From NCBI RefSeq assembly GCF_000009265.1, contig NC_008380.1:129501-193500 (forward strand): a stretch of 64,000 nt of DNA, in the 5' to 3' direction. The notes under the pieces are model-generated. The model had not been told where the DNA came from. It searched no databases and saw only the letters and a list, made by a program, of their open reading frames with translations. Within the stretch, counting starts at the first letter, position 1. Each line of letters opens with the position of its first letter. Shown piece by piece: positions 38,450-46,721 of the stretch. The position numbers and the translations under genes were made by a program. This DNA comes from Rhizobium johnstonii 3841. GTDB lineage: Bacteria > Pseudomonadota > Alphaproteobacteria > Rhizobiales > Rhizobiaceae.

Positions 38450-39145
38450 ATGCCGGTTGCCCGCTCGGAACGGCTGCTGACGCTGCTCCAGACGCTCCGG
38501 CGTTACCGGCGGCCGGTGACTGGCACCGTGCTGGCACAAGAGACCGGGGTGAGCCTGCGCACGCTCTATCGCGATATTGCCAGCCTGCAGGCCCAGGGCG
38601 CGATGATCGAAGGCGAAGCCGGCATCGGTTATGTGCTGAAGCCCGGCTTCATGCTGCCGCCGATGATGTTTTCCGAAGAAGAGCTGGAGGCACTGGTGCT
38701 CGGCTCGCGCTGGGTGGCCCGCGCCGCCGAGCCGCGCCTTGCCGGCGCCGGCGCCGACGCCCTGGCTAAGATTGCCGCCGTGCTGCCGGCCGATATGCGC
38801 GAGATGATCGATTCGGCAGCGCTTTTTGTCGGTCCTAAACGCAGGGACGAGGACAAGGCTGACGTTTCGGCCATCCGCAGGGCGATCCGCCTGGAGCGTA
38901 TCCTCGAACTACATTATGGCGACGAGCAGGGCCGTATCTCGCGCCGCCGCGTCTGGCCTTTCGGGCTCGGCTATTACGAGCATGTGCGCGTCCTCATGGC
39001 CTGGTGCGAACTACGCCAGGATTTTCGCCATTTCCGCACCGATCGCATCATCGACATGGCCTTGCACGAGGTGCGTTATCCGCGCCGCCGCACGGTGCTC
39101 CTCAAGGAATGGCGCGAGACGCAGGACGTACCGATGGAGAACTGA
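38450..39145 (+). CDS. YafY-type transcriptional regulator (HTH_11 and WYL)
   Basis: A 231-aa DeoR/YafY-like regulator. The N-terminal winged helix is SERLLTLLQTLRRYRRPVTG followed by LAQETGVSLRTLYRDIASLQAQG; the WYL-type effector domain runs from about residue 135 to 215 (AIRLERILELHYGDEQGR; RRRVWPFGLGYYEHVRVLMAWCELR; DFRHFRTDRI). It is the last gene of the HIT-nudC operon. A 23-bp palindrome starts 3 bp after its stop codon and recurs upstream of the nearby VOC gene, so those two genes are good candidate targets. Confidence 0.88.
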   Translation: MPVARSERLLTLLQTLRRYRRPVTGTVLAQETGVSLRTLYRDIASLQAQGAMIEGEAGIGYVLKPGFMLPPMMFSEEELEALVLGSRWVARAAEPRLAGAGADALAKIAAVLPADMREMIDSAALFVGPKRRDEDKADVSAIRRAIRLERILELHYGDEQGRISRRRVWPFGLGYYEHVRVLMAWCELRQDFRHFRTDRIIDMALHEVRYPRRRTVLLKEWRETQDVPMEN

Positions 39146-39148
39146 ACG

Positions 39149-39171
39149 CTACTGCCATAAACTGTCAGCAG
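39149..39171. promoter_or_regulatory. 23-bp palindromic operator candidate, copy 1
   Basis: The pattern CTnCTGnCA-N5-TGnCAGCAG lies between the YafY-type regulator and the 86-aa gene, with its right end 45 bp before that ATG. It matches the copy at 39604-39626 at 19 or more of 23 positions, including the central TAA. A WYL regulator site is the likely explanation. Confidence 0.65.
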
Positions 39172-39216
39172 CCAGGGTTATTATCAGTGCCAATCCACCA
39201 GGAAGGAGTACTGATC

Positions 39217-39477
39217 ATGGTAACGCCTCCAGCCATTCATTTCACCAACGACAGTTTTGCGGCCGAGTCCTTTGCCGATGTCATTTCGGCCGAGACTTTT
39301 GCCGATGTCCGCCAATCAGCGCCGTCCGGCCTGCTGCACCTGGTCATGAACATTTTCCGATTTCGCAGAGGAGACCGCACTGGCCTCGACCTTGAAGCGA
39401 CACCGGATTACCTGAAGCGCGACCTCGGCTTCATCGACGGACGCGACCCGCGCTGCGAGGACCGTTTTCCGCTCTAA
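39217..39477 (+). CDS. Small protein with DUF1127-like C-terminus
   Basis: An 86-aa protein. The ATG at 39217 has AAGGAG (39202-39207) 9 nt upstream. The first 35 residues contain an approximate repeat, SFAAESFADVISAETFADV. The C-terminal half, from LVMNIFRFRRGD to PDYLKRDLGFIDGRD, resembles the basic core of DUF1127 proteins (a leucine, then a Lys/Arg-Asp-Leu/Ile-Gly pair). The resemblance is weak. No signal peptide is seen. It has the same upstream palindrome at the same distance as the VOC gene, so the two are probably co-regulated. Function unknown. Confidence 0.72.
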   Translation: MVTPPAIHFTNDSFAAESFADVISAETFADVRQSAPSGLLHLVMNIFRFRRGDRTGLDLEATPDYLKRDLGFIDGRDPRCEDRFPL

Positions 39478-39533
39478 AGCATATCGTGCAAAAGCGTGCT
39501 GCGGTTTTGCGAAACGACATGCGCGACCGCTTT
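39478..39533. repeat. Palindromic repeat, family C, degenerate copy
   Basis: AAAGCATATCGTGCAAAAGCG with a reverse-related CGACATGCGCGACCGCTTT follows the 86-aa gene at once. It has the CAAAAGNGTGCNGCGGTTTT core shared with 13123 and 40068. Confidence 0.5.
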
Positions 39534-39603
39534 AGGCCGCCCATCCTTATCAACATTCTGCCCGACGAGAACGGGGCGTTGCGATCGCAACGGCTCCGGT
39601 AGT

Positions 39604-39626
39604 CTGCTGCCATAATTTGTCAGCAG
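39604..39626. promoter_or_regulatory. 23-bp palindromic operator candidate, copy 2
   Basis: CTGCTGnCA-TAATT-TGnCAGCAG: nine-base arms with one internal mismatch and a 5-bp spacer. The right end is 45 bp before the VOC gene ATG, the same spacing as copy 1 has to its gene. Confidence 0.65.
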
Positions 39627-39671
39627 GCGAGATCTCTCGCGGCGCCATTCTTAAACAACGGGAGAACCGAA

Positions 39672-40040
39672 ATGACCAGCCCCAACCTCATCATTCTTTA
39701 CGTCAAGGACCCCGGTGAAAGCGCCAGCTTCTACCGGAATCTGCTGAACCGCGAACCGGCCGTGGAAGCGCCGAATTTCGTCGCTTTTCCGCTTGAGGGC
39801 GGCTTCACGCTCGGCCTCTGGCGGCGCAGCAAGGTCGAGCCGCAGCCCTCCGCCATCGGCAACCGCGGCGAAGTGGCCTTCATGGTCGAAGGAGAAAACG
39901 CCGTCGCCAGGCATTATGAAGACTGGCGCCAGCGCGGTCTGCCGATCGCCCAGGAACTGACCGAACTGGATTTCGGCCCGACCTTCGTCGTACTCGATCC
40001 GGATGGGCATCGGCTGCGTGTCTGTGAGCCGGATAAATAA
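39672..40040 (+). CDS. VOC family (glyoxalase/bleomycin-resistance-like) protein
   Basis: A 122-aa vicinal-oxygen-chelate fold protein. It shows two beta-alpha-beta-beta-beta halves, from LIILYVKDPGESASFYRNLL at residues 6-25 to GPTFVVLDPDGHRLRVCEPDK at the C-terminus. Likely metal-side positions include Glu117 in the final strand; the usual first-half His is not evident, so it may be a binding protein. The ribosome binding site is GGGAG. It carries the upstream 23-bp palindrome shared with the 86-aa gene. Substrate unknown. Confidence 0.85.
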   Translation: MTSPNLIILYVKDPGESASFYRNLLNREPAVEAPNFVAFPLEGGFTLGLWRRSKVEPQPSAIGNRGEVAFMVEGENAVARHYEDWRQRGLPIAQELTELDFGPTFVVLDPDGHRLRVCEPDK

Positions 40041-40067
40041 TTCAGGCGACTTGCGGGGCTTGCCTTG

Positions 40068-40115
40068 GAGCATGATGCCGAAAAGTGTCAGCGGTTTTCG
40101 GACAACATCATGCTC
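40068..40115. repeat. Palindromic repeat, family C, best-conserved copy
   Basis: GAGCATGATG (40068-40077) and CATCATGCTC (40106-40115) enclose CCGAAAAGTGTCAGCGGTTTT. This motif is common between rhizobial genes, by recollection. Confidence 0.7.
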
Positions 40116-40126
40116 TAACTATTTAA

Positions 40127-40158
40127 TTTAGAACAGGATGACTTCATCCTGTTCTAAA
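40127..40158 (-). terminator. pheA terminator overlapping its stop codon
   Basis: A perfect 14-bp inverted repeat, TTTAGAACAGGATG (40127-40140) and CATCCTGTTCTAAA (40145-40158), with a 4-nt loop. The pheA stop codon (40154-40156) lies inside the right arm. On the minus strand an AT-rich stretch follows, so it can terminate the kdsB-pheA transcript. Confidence 0.75.
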
Positions 40159-41008
40159 GCAGGCCTCGCATCGCATGCCCCTTGTAGACGCCGAGGATGC
40201 GGACTTTCTCGGAAAAGAACCGCAGTTCCTCCAACGCCCGACGCACGTTCGGGTCGTTCGGATGGCCTTCGATATCGGCGTAAAACTGCGTCGCCACGAA
40301 TTTTCCGCCGAGCTGGTAGCTTTCCAGCTTTGTCATGTTGATGTTGTTGGTGGCAAAGCCGCCGAGCGCCTTGTAGAGCGCGGCCGGAATGTTGCGGACG
40401 TTGAAGACGAAGGTGGTGACGACCTTTTCTTCCGCCGAATTCCGTTGCGCCCATTCCTCGTCGCGGGACAGGACGACGAAGCGGGTGACGTTGTTTTCCG
40501 TATCCTCGACATTTTCGGCGATGATCTCGAGGCCGTAGAGATCGGCGGCAAGGCGGGGCGCCAAGGCGGCCATCGAGCGGTCGCCGGTTTCCTGCACGAG
40601 TTTCGCCGCCCCCGCCGTATCGCCGGCGATCACCGGCTTCCAGCCATTGGCACGAACGATCTTGCGGCATTGGCCGAGCGCGTGGATATGGCTGTGCACC
40701 GTGCGGATCTCGTCCTTGGTGACACCGGGCAGCACCATCAGCTGGAAGCGGATCGGCATGAAATATTCGCCGATGATGTGCAGCCGCGACTCCGGCAGCA
40801 GATGGTGGATATCGGCGACCCGCCCGGCGATCGTGTTTTCGATCGGGATCATCCCGATATCGGCGTCGCCGTTGTCGACCGCCGTGAACGCATCCTCGAA
40901 GGTCTGGCAGGGCAGCGGCTCCATGGTCGGAAACATATCGCGGCTGGCCATGTCGGAATTGGCGCCGAATTCGCCCTGGAAGGCGATCCTGTTGGTCTTG
41001 ATGTTCAT
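40154..41008 (-). CDS. pheA: Prephenate dehydratase
   Basis: Converts prephenate to phenylpyruvate for phenylalanine synthesis. The 284-aa protein is monofunctional, without a chorismate mutase domain. Visible are IAFQGEFGANSDMA near the N-terminus, the MIPIENTIAGRVADIHHLL segment, the catalytic Thr region NVTRFVVLS (about 178-186) and the C-terminal ACT domain (TTFVFNVRNIPAALYKALGGF; the effector motif KLESYQLGG, equivalent to ESRP). I chose the ATG at 41008. The gene starts 10 bp after kdsB. Confidence 0.95.
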   Translation of the reverse strand: MNIKTNRIAFQGEFGANSDMASRDMFPTMEPLPCQTFEDAFTAVDNGDADIGMIPIENTIAGRVADIHHLLPESRLHIIGEYFMPIRFQLMVLPGVTKDEIRTVHSHIHALGQCRKIVRANGWKPVIAGDTAGAAKLVQETGDRSMAALAPRLAADLYGLEIIAENVEDTENNVTRFVVLSRDEEWAQRNSAEEKVVTTFVFNVRNIPAALYKALGGFATNNINMTKLESYQLGGKFVATQFYADIEGHPNDPNVRRALEELRFFSEKVRILGVYKGHAMRGLL

Positions 41009-41018
41009 GATGGTTCCG

Positions 41019-41774
41019 TCAGTTCGACTTTGCGGAGAGGATGCGCCGCGCTTTTTCGAGGTCGGCGGGAGTATCGACACCGAGCGGAACCGTGTCAACG
41101 ACCTCGGCGTCGATGCGCATGCCGGCTTCCAGCGCCCGCAGCTGCTCCAGCGATTCGCGCTTTTCGAGCGTCGAGGGGCCGAGCGAGACGAACCGTTCGA
41201 GCGCCGCGCGCCGATAGGCATAAAGGCCGATATGATGGTAGAGTGGCCCCTGGCCGTAAGGTGCGGTTGCGCGCGTGAAATAGAGCGCGTGCAGCCGGTT
41301 GCCGGAAATCGGCGAGCCGATGATCTTGACGATGTGCGGCGCCGTCTTGTCCTCCTCATTGTCGATTTCGGTCGTCAGCGTGCCGATATCGACCGCCTCG
41401 TTCTCGAGCGGGCGCAAGGCCGCGCGCACCGTCTCGGGATCGATCGTCGGCAGATCGCCCTGGATGTTGACGATGATTTTCGCCTTTCCCTCCGGATCGA
41501 CTTTCGTCAGCGCCTCGAAGATTCGATCGGAACCCGATTGGTGGTCCACGCGGGTCATGACGACTTCGAAGCCGGCGGCGGCCACGGCATCGAACACTCT
41601 TGTTTCGTCGACGGCGACGACGACACGGCCGATGGCTGCCTCCCTGGCACGCATCGCCACCTGCACGATCATCGGCAGACCGCAAATATCGGCCAGCGGC
41701 TTGCCCGGAAGCCGGGTGGAGGCCATGCGCGCCGGGATCAATACGAGCACGCCGTCTAAATTTGAATCACTCAT
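41019..41774 (-). CDS. kdsB: 3-deoxy-manno-octulosonate cytidylyltransferase
   Basis: Activates Kdo as CMP-Kdo for lipopolysaccharide core synthesis. The 251-aa protein has the nucleotide-binding N-terminus [30 protein letters not shown], the metal-site Asp in NIQGDLP, and [15 protein letters not shown]. It is upstream of pheA with a 10-bp gap, so the two are co-transcribed although their pathways differ. It is divergent from cycM. Confidence 0.95.
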   Translation of the reverse strand: MSDSNLDGVLVLIPARMASTRLPGKPLADICGLPMIVQVAMRAREAAIGRVVVAVDETRVFDAVAAAGFEVVMTRVDHQSGSDRIFEALTKVDPEGKAKIIVNIQGDLPTIDPETVRAALRPLENEAVDIGTLTTEIDNEEDKTAPHIVKIIGSPISGNRLHALYFTRATAPYGQGPLYHHIGLYAYRRAALERFVSLGPSTLEKRESLEQLRALEAGMRIDAEVVDTVPLGVDTPADLEKARRILSAKSN

Positions 41775-41928
41775 TGTTCGGGCCTTCTATTCCGGGCTGA
41801 AAAGTGTCAAAAAGTCTCACGCACAAGACCATTTAGACAGTTGCAACGATCAACCAAAAGACATAGGTTCCGCGCGATTTCAAGATGGTCCGGTTTATGG
41901 TCTGCCGGCTGCAAGGGGAGCATTGCAG

Positions 41929-42492
41929 ATGAATTCATACGTCAATACGGCCGTCGGGGCGCTGCTCGGAACGATTTTCGTTCTGATGTCTGTCTCCATC
42001 GCGTCCGAGGGGATCTTCCATTCCGAAGCACCGGAAAAGGAAGGTTTCGCGATCGTTGCCGAAGAGGCGCCCGCCGCTGGCGGCGAGGCTGCGCCTGCCG
42101 TTGCCGTTCCGATCGCGCAATTGCTCGCTTCTGCAGATGCCAAGGCCGGTGAAACTGTCTTCAAGAAGTGTCAGGCCTGTCATGACGGCACCAAAGGGGG
42201 ACCGAACAAGGTCGGTCCCAACCTCTTTGGTGTCGTAGATCGCCCGATCGCCTCGCATGCAGGCTTCGCCTATTCCGCTCCCATGAAGGATTTCTCCAAG
42301 GGTGGCAGCGAGAAGTGGACCTTCGAATATCTCAACAAGTTCCTGCTGGCGCCAAAGAAGGACATTCCGGGCACCGCCATGGGCTTCGCCGGTCTGGCGA
42401 AGGATCAGGAGCGCGCCAACGTCATCCTCTACCTGCACACGCTTGCCGATTCGCCGGGACCGCTGCCGGATCCGAACGCCGCGACGCAGTAA
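41929..42492 (+). CDS. cycM: Membrane-anchored cytochrome c (CycM type)
   Basis: Carries electrons to a terminal oxidase on the periplasmic side of the membrane. The 187-aa protein has an uncleaved N-terminal anchor ([19 protein letters not shown]), an Ala/Glu-rich linker, and a class I c-type haem domain with Cys81-Gln-Ala-Cys84-His85 and the axial Met151 in GTAMGFAGL. The ATG at 41929 has AGGGGAG 8 nt upstream. It is divergent from kdsB and followed by a terminator. The name CycM rests on the anchor plus haem layout known from rhizobia. Confidence 0.9.
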   Translation: MNSYVNTAVGALLGTIFVLMSVSIASEGIFHSEAPEKEGFAIVAEEAPAAGGEAAPAVAVPIAQLLASADAKAGETVFKKCQACHDGTKGGPNKVGPNLFGVVDRPIASHAGFAYSAPMKDFSKGGSEKWTFEYLNKFLLAPKKDIPGTAMGFAGLAKDQERANVILYLHTLADSPGPLPDPNAATQ

Positions 42493-42517
42493 CGCGGCAG
42501 ACAATCGCATGACATCG

Positions 42518-42544
42518 AAGCCCGGCCCGCAAGCCGGGCTTTTC
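42518..42544 (+). terminator. cycM terminator
   Basis: The 9-bp stem AAGCCCGGC (42518-42526) and GCCGGGCTT (42533-42541) is followed by T residues. It separates the convergent cycM and AEC transporter genes. Confidence 0.87.
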
Positions 42545-42561
42545 GTTGTGCGGATATCAGT

Positions 42562-43509
42562 TCAGGCGCCGAGGAAATAGGCCCAGAGCGAGACCGTGAT
42601 GGCGCCGAGCGCCGTCGTCACGGTGATCGTCGAGGCGGCGAGGCTGTGACCGACGCCGAAGCGATTGGCGATCAGCCAGGCGTTGACGCCTGTTGGGACG
42701 GAGGAGGTCAACACGATCGCTGCCGTCCATTCGGGGCTGAGGCCGAGGAGACGGCTCGCCGCCCATACGCAGCCGGGCAGCAGCAGCAGCTTCAGGCTCG
42801 AGGTGACGCTGGCGATGCCGAGATTGCCGGAAACGCCGTATCTCTCCAGCGCCATGCCGAGCGATATCAGCGCCGCCGGGCCGGCAATGCCGGCGATCTG
42901 CCCGACGACCGTTGCCAGCGTTGTCGGCATGGTGAGACCGGAAAGGTGCATGGCCATGCCGGCCGCAAGGCCGATCACCAGCGGGTTGCGCACGAGGTTG
43001 ACAGCGATCTGGCGAAGCACGAGCACCATGCTGCGATCGCTTTTGCCGGCGATCTTGCGCTCGGCATGCTCCATCAGCACCGTGCCGGCGACCATCATCA
43101 CGGGCAGATGCACGGCAAGCAGGATCGACAGCGCCACCAGCCCTTCGTCGCCGACGGTCCGCTCGACGAGGGGCAGGCCGATGAAGATATTGTTGGCGAA
43201 GGCCGAGGAAACGCCGGCCAGCACGCCGATCCGTTCGTCGCGGCCGAAGAGGCGTGTGGCGGCGATATGGCCGGCCGTCCAGGTGATGGCAACGCCGGAA
43301 AAATAGACGATCCAGAGCCGGAAGGGCGAGGCGCCGTGAAAATCCGCCTCGGCGATGGTGCGGAAGAGCAGAAGCGGCACGGCGATCTTGAAGACGAATT
43401 CGCTGAGCGCTTCGCCGACATTCGACGCCATCAACCCGCTGCGAACGATCACCCAGCCGATGAGAATCAGAATGAAGACGGGAAGGACGTCGAAAATGAT
43501 GGCTGACAT
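42562..43509 (-). CDS. AEC family (auxin efflux carrier-like) transporter
   Basis: A 315-aa inner-membrane permease with ten hydrophobic segments in two five-helix halves. Visible elements are FILILIGWVIVRSG near the N-terminus, SSAFANNIFIGLPLV, where the Asn and Pro kinks match the family, RNPLVIGLAAGM in the middle, and SSVPTGVNAWLIANRFG near the end. Bacterial AEC members often move malonate or other organic acids; the substrate here is unknown. I chose the ATG at 43509, which begins at the first helix (MSAIIFDVLPVF). No clear ribosome binding site is seen. Confidence 0.87.
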   Translation of the reverse strand: MSAIIFDVLPVFILILIGWVIVRSGLMASNVGEALSEFVFKIAVPLLLFRTIAEADFHGASPFRLWIVYFSGVAITWTAGHIAATRLFGRDERIGVLAGVSSAFANNIFIGLPLVERTVGDEGLVALSILLAVHLPVMMVAGTVLMEHAERKIAGKSDRSMVLVLRQIAVNLVRNPLVIGLAAGMAMHLSGLTMPTTLATVVGQIAGIAGPAALISLGMALERYGVSGNLGIASVTSSLKLLLLPGCVWAASRLLGLSPEWTAAIVLTSSVPTGVNAWLIANRFGVGHSLAASTITVTTALGAITVSLWAYFLGA

Positions 43510-43544
43510 GCGGGAGGCTGCTCTGCGCGGGGAGTATACGACCT

Positions 43545-43613
43545 CTACAGCGCCGCGTCTTTTCAAGACGCGCAAAGGACGCTGTAGTACTTTGAATTAA
43601 GGAATTATGCAGT
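43545..43613. repeat. RIME-like repeat, family B, copy 2 (inverted)
   Basis: CTACAGCGCCGCGTCTTTTC through CGCTGTAG to AAGGAATTATGCAG, inverted relative to the copy at 2902 and lacking most of the second palindrome. Confidence 0.75.
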
Positions 43614-43680
43614 AACAGCAAACGGCTTGGATTGAAAAGCCAATCGCCGCCCGATCCGGCAGCCCGGGCATCCGAAAGCA

Positions 43681-43705
43681 AAAAAAGCGGGCACAGCCCG
43701 CTTTT
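43681..43705 (-). terminator. Bidirectional-looking terminator
   Basis: AAAAAAGCGGGC-ACA-GCCCGCTTTT: a 9-bp GC-rich stem flanked by A and T runs. The minus strand carries the longer T-run, so it would end a transcript from the coding-like remnant at 43740-43850. Confidence 0.75.
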
Positions 43706-43996
43706 CCGCTCCGGCCGTGCCGGATATCCGGATCACGAAGCTGCCAGTTCATCCGTGGTCAGCATCGCGCCGGTAAGATCGAAGGGATCATCCCTCGTGA
43801 GCCCGACTGCAACTGAAAGCTGCTCATGCCGGTCTTCTTGCGAGTATTTCTAGATATTGAAAATGACAGGGACATGACGAATAGGCGGCACTTTTGCGAA
43901 GAAATAGAGAGGCCATCCACCATTTATCCTTCCAAACCTCGGAAATTTCGCTAAGACCAAACCCCGGCTATCACAAACTCCGGGACCCCCCATTTC

Positions 43997-44989
43997 ATGA
44001 CAAGATTCGATGTTCTGACAGTCGGCAACGCAATCGTGGATATCATTGCCCGTTGCGACGACCAGTTCCTCATTGACAACCAGATTACCAAGGCGGCGAT
44101 GAACCTGATCGATGCCGAACGCGCCGAACTCTTGTATTCGCGCATGGGACCGGCGCTCGAAGCTTCCGGCGGCAGCGCCGGCAACACCGCGGCGGGCGTG
44201 GCGAGCCTCGGCGGCAAAGCTGCCTATTTCGGCAATGTCGCTCAAGATCAGCTCGGTGACATCTTCGCGCATGACATCCGCGCCCAGGGCGTCCACTACC
44301 AGACCCGGCCGAAGGGCACCTTCCCGCCGACGGCGCGTTCGATGATCTTCGTCACCGAGGACGGCGAGCGCTCGATGAACACCTATCTCGGCGCTTGCGT
44401 CGAGCTCGGCCCGGAAGACGTCGAGACCGACGTCGTGGCCGACGCAAAGGTTACCTATTTCGAAGGTTATCTCTGGGATCCGCCACGCGCCAAGGAAGCG
44501 ATCCTCGATTGTGCCCGCATCGCCCATGAAAACGGCCGCGAAATGTCGATGACGCTGTCCGACAGCTTCTGCGTCGACCGCTATCGCGGCGAATTCCTCG
44601 ATCTGATGCGCTCCGGCAAGGTCGATATCGTCTTCGCCAATCGCCAGGAAGCGCTGTCGCTCTACGAGACCGACGATTTCGAGGAGGCGCTGAACAGGAT
44701 CGCCGCCGATTGCAAGATCGCCGCCGTGACGATGAGCGAGGATGGCGCCGTCATCCTGAAGGGCCGCGAGCGTTTTTACGTCGATGCGATCAGGATCAGG
44801 GAAGTGGTCGATACGACCGGTGCCGGCGATCTCTTCGCCTCCGGCTTCCTCTATGGTTACACGCAGGGACGATCTCTCGAGGATTGCGGCAAGCTCGGTT
44901 GCCTGGCTGCCGGCATCGTCATCCAGCAGATCGGCCCGCGCCCGATGACCTCGCTTTCCGAGGCCGCCAAACGGGCAGGGCTTATTTGA
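43997..44989 (+). CDS. Adenosine kinase (PfkB/ribokinase family)
   Basis: Phosphorylates adenosine to AMP. The 330-aa protein has the N-terminal PfkB motif VGNAIVDIIAR, the glycine pair in EASGGSAGNTAAGVA, and the C-terminal signature VVDTTGAGDLFASGF, whose Asp is the catalytic base. SMNTYLGACVELGPEDV and the length match the rhizobial adenosine kinase group. It converges with the SH3 gene and their ends overlap by 8 bp. Confidence 0.92.
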   Translation: MTRFDVLTVGNAIVDIIARCDDQFLIDNQITKAAMNLIDAERAELLYSRMGPALEASGGSAGNTAAGVASLGGKAAYFGNVAQDQLGDIFAHDIRAQGVHYQTRPKGTFPPTARSMIFVTEDGERSMNTYLGACVELGPEDVETDVVADAKVTYFEGYLWDPPRAKEAILDCARIAHENGREMSMTLSDSFCVDRYRGEFLDLMRSGKVDIVFANRQEALSLYETDDFEEALNRIAADCKIAAVTMSEDGAVILKGRERFYVDAIRIREVVDTTGAGDLFASGFLYGYTQGRSLEDCGKLGCLAAGIVIQQIGPRPMTSLSEAAKRAGLI

Positions 44990-45521
44990 AGGCTTCGCCG
45001 GGATAGGCGCCCCAGATCTCCGACTGCGCCACCCAGCCCGAGGCGCCGTCGGATTCGGCGCGGCACCAGTCGCCGTTGCATTCGCCGATCGTCAGCATCA
45101 CGCCGGGTTCGAGCTTGGCGACGATCGAGGCGGAGGGCTGCGCCTCGCGGCGCAGATTGACATAGATGCCCTTGCCCTTGGTCTTCATCCACGGGGCGGC
45201 GATCGCCGCGCGCTGGCCTGACAGCAGCGACTGGTTGACCCAGCCTTCGGTGCCGTCGGCATCGCGGATGCGGCGCCAATTGTCGTATTCCTGGATGATC
45301 TCCACCGGCAGCCCGGATTTCAGGTACATCCACGACACCGCGTAATCCGTTCCCGGACCGATGCGCAGGTTGACGCGCTTGGATTTCAGCGTGACGAAAC
45401 GCGGCAATGGCAGTCCGCTTGGCCCCTTGGCCGCCTGCGCATGGGCGAACTCGACGCTTCCCATGGATGCAGCCAGAGCGATGGCAAGGGCGAGGCAGGA
45501 CTTCAGGACTTTGCTGCGCAT
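44982..45521 (-). CDS. Secreted protein with two SH3-like domains
   Basis: A 179-aa periplasmic or envelope protein. It has a signal peptide (LKSCLALAIALAASMGSVEFAHA, cleavage after AHA near residue 28) and two bacterial SH3 repeats: VNLRIGPGTDYAVSWMYLKSG followed by DGTEGWVNQSLL, and YVNLRREAQPSASIVAKLEPG followed by GASGWVAQSEIWG. Two cysteines (ECNGDWC) may form a disulphide. Such proteins are common in rhizobia and probably bind peptidoglycan or partner proteins. Its end overlaps the convergent adenosine kinase gene. Confidence 0.88.
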   Translation of the reverse strand: MRSKVLKSCLALAIALAASMGSVEFAHAQAAKGPSGLPLPRFVTLKSKRVNLRIGPGTDYAVSWMYLKSGLPVEIIQEYDNWRRIRDADGTEGWVNQSLLSGQRAAIAAPWMKTKGKGIYVNLRREAQPSASIVAKLEPGVMLTIGECNGDWCRAESDGASGWVAQSEIWGAYPGEAFK

Positions 45522-45706
45522 GGAAGTTTCCGTTTGCTCGAATTCGCGGGCAGGCCCGGCCTGCTCGCGCTCCGGGCTCTGACATTCCCCGGCTGCACCA
45601 CGAGTTTTGTTTGTCTTCGCGTGCGGGTCTGGTAGAAAATGCCCGGAATGGGAAAATTATCACCCCTCTTGGTTAAAGACCTCTGAACAAGGCACCACAG
45701 GCAGCC

Positions 45707-46708
45707 ATGACAGCGAAGAAAAAACCGAAGGTCTACATCACCCGCAAGCTGCCGGATGCCGTCGAAACCCGCATGCGCGAACTCTTCGACGCCGAGCTGA
45801 ACATCGACGACGCGCCGCGCTCCGTTCCCGAGCTGATCGCCGCGGTCAAGACCGCCGATGTGCTGGTGCCGACCGTCACCGATCGCATCGACGCGGCGCT
45901 GATCGAACAGGCGGGACCGCAGATGAAGCTGATTGCGAGCTTCTCCAACGGCACCGATCACATCGACGTCGAGGCGGCGGCGCGCAAGGGCATCACCGTC
46001 ACCAACACGCCGAACGTCCTGACCGAGGACACCGCCGATATGACCATGGCGCTGATTCTCGCAGTTCCGAGAAGGCTCGGCGAAGGTGCGCGCGTGCTGA
46101 CCGACAAGCCGGGCGAATGGGCAGGCTGGTCTCCCACCTGGATGCTCGGCCGGCGCATTCACGGCAAGCGCATCGGCATCGTCGGCATGGGCCGCATCGG
46201 CACGGCGGTGGCCCGCCGCGCCAAGGCTTTCGGCCTGTCGATCCACTATCACAACCGCAAGCGCGTCAATCCGGCCGTCGAGGACGAGTTGGAGGCGACC
46301 TATTGGGAAAGTCTCGACCAGATGCTTGCCCGCGTCGACATCGTTTCGGTCAATTGTCCGTCGACGCCGGCGACCTTCCACCTGATCTCGGCCCGCCGTC
46401 TGGCATTGCTGCAGCCGACGGCCTATCTCGTCAACACCGCACGCGGCGACGTGGTCGACGAAGCTGCGCTGATCAAATGCCTGAGGGAGGGCCGGATTGC
46501 CGGCGCCGGCCTCGACGTCTTCGAGAACGAGCCTGCCGTCAACCCGAGGCTCATCAAGCTCGCCAATGAGGGCAAGGTCGTGCTGCTGCCGCATATGAGT
46601 TCGGCGACGATCGAAGGCCGCATCGACATGGGCGACAAGGTCATCATCAATATCCGCACCTTCATCGACGGCCATAGACCGCCGAATCGGGTACTGCCGG
46701 GTCGTTGA
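45707..46708 (+). CDS. D-isomer specific 2-hydroxyacid dehydrogenase (glyoxylate/hydroxypyruvate reductase-like)
   Basis: An NAD(P)H-dependent reductase of 2-oxoacids. The 333-aa protein has the Rossmann motif GIVGMGRIGTAVARR at about residues 158-172, the catalytic Arg in LVNTARGDVVDE, the Glu in GLDVFENEP, and the His in LLPHMSSAT. The HMSSAT end and the HNR segment after the Rossmann strand suit glyoxylate reductase, and Arg at the beta-2 end hints at NADPH. Exact substrate unknown. Confidence 0.9.
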   Translation: MTAKKKPKVYITRKLPDAVETRMRELFDAELNIDDAPRSVPELIAAVKTADVLVPTVTDRIDAALIEQAGPQMKLIASFSNGTDHIDVEAAARKGITVTNTPNVLTEDTADMTMALILAVPRRLGEGARVLTDKPGEWAGWSPTWMLGRRIHGKRIGIVGMGRIGTAVARRAKAFGLSIHYHNRKRVNPAVEDELEATYWESLDQMLARVDIVSVNCPSTPATFHLISARRLALLQPTAYLVNTARGDVVDEAALIKCLREGRIAGAGLDVFENEPAVNPRLIKLANEGKVVLLPHMSSATIEGRIDMGDKVIINIRTFIDGHRPPNRVLPGR

Positions 46709-46721
46709 AGAACGCTGTAAA

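Larger units (their letters stand above)
43510..43996. other. 487-bp intergenic region with repeat, terminator and a coding-like remnant
   Basis: The stretch between the AEC transporter and adenosine kinase holds a family B repeat (43545-43613), a strong terminator (43681-43705), and on the minus strand at 43740-43850 an open frame without a start codon whose codons look natural (for example AVGLTRDDPFDLTGAML). The last 130 bp should hold the adenosine kinase promoter. Confidence 0.5.
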
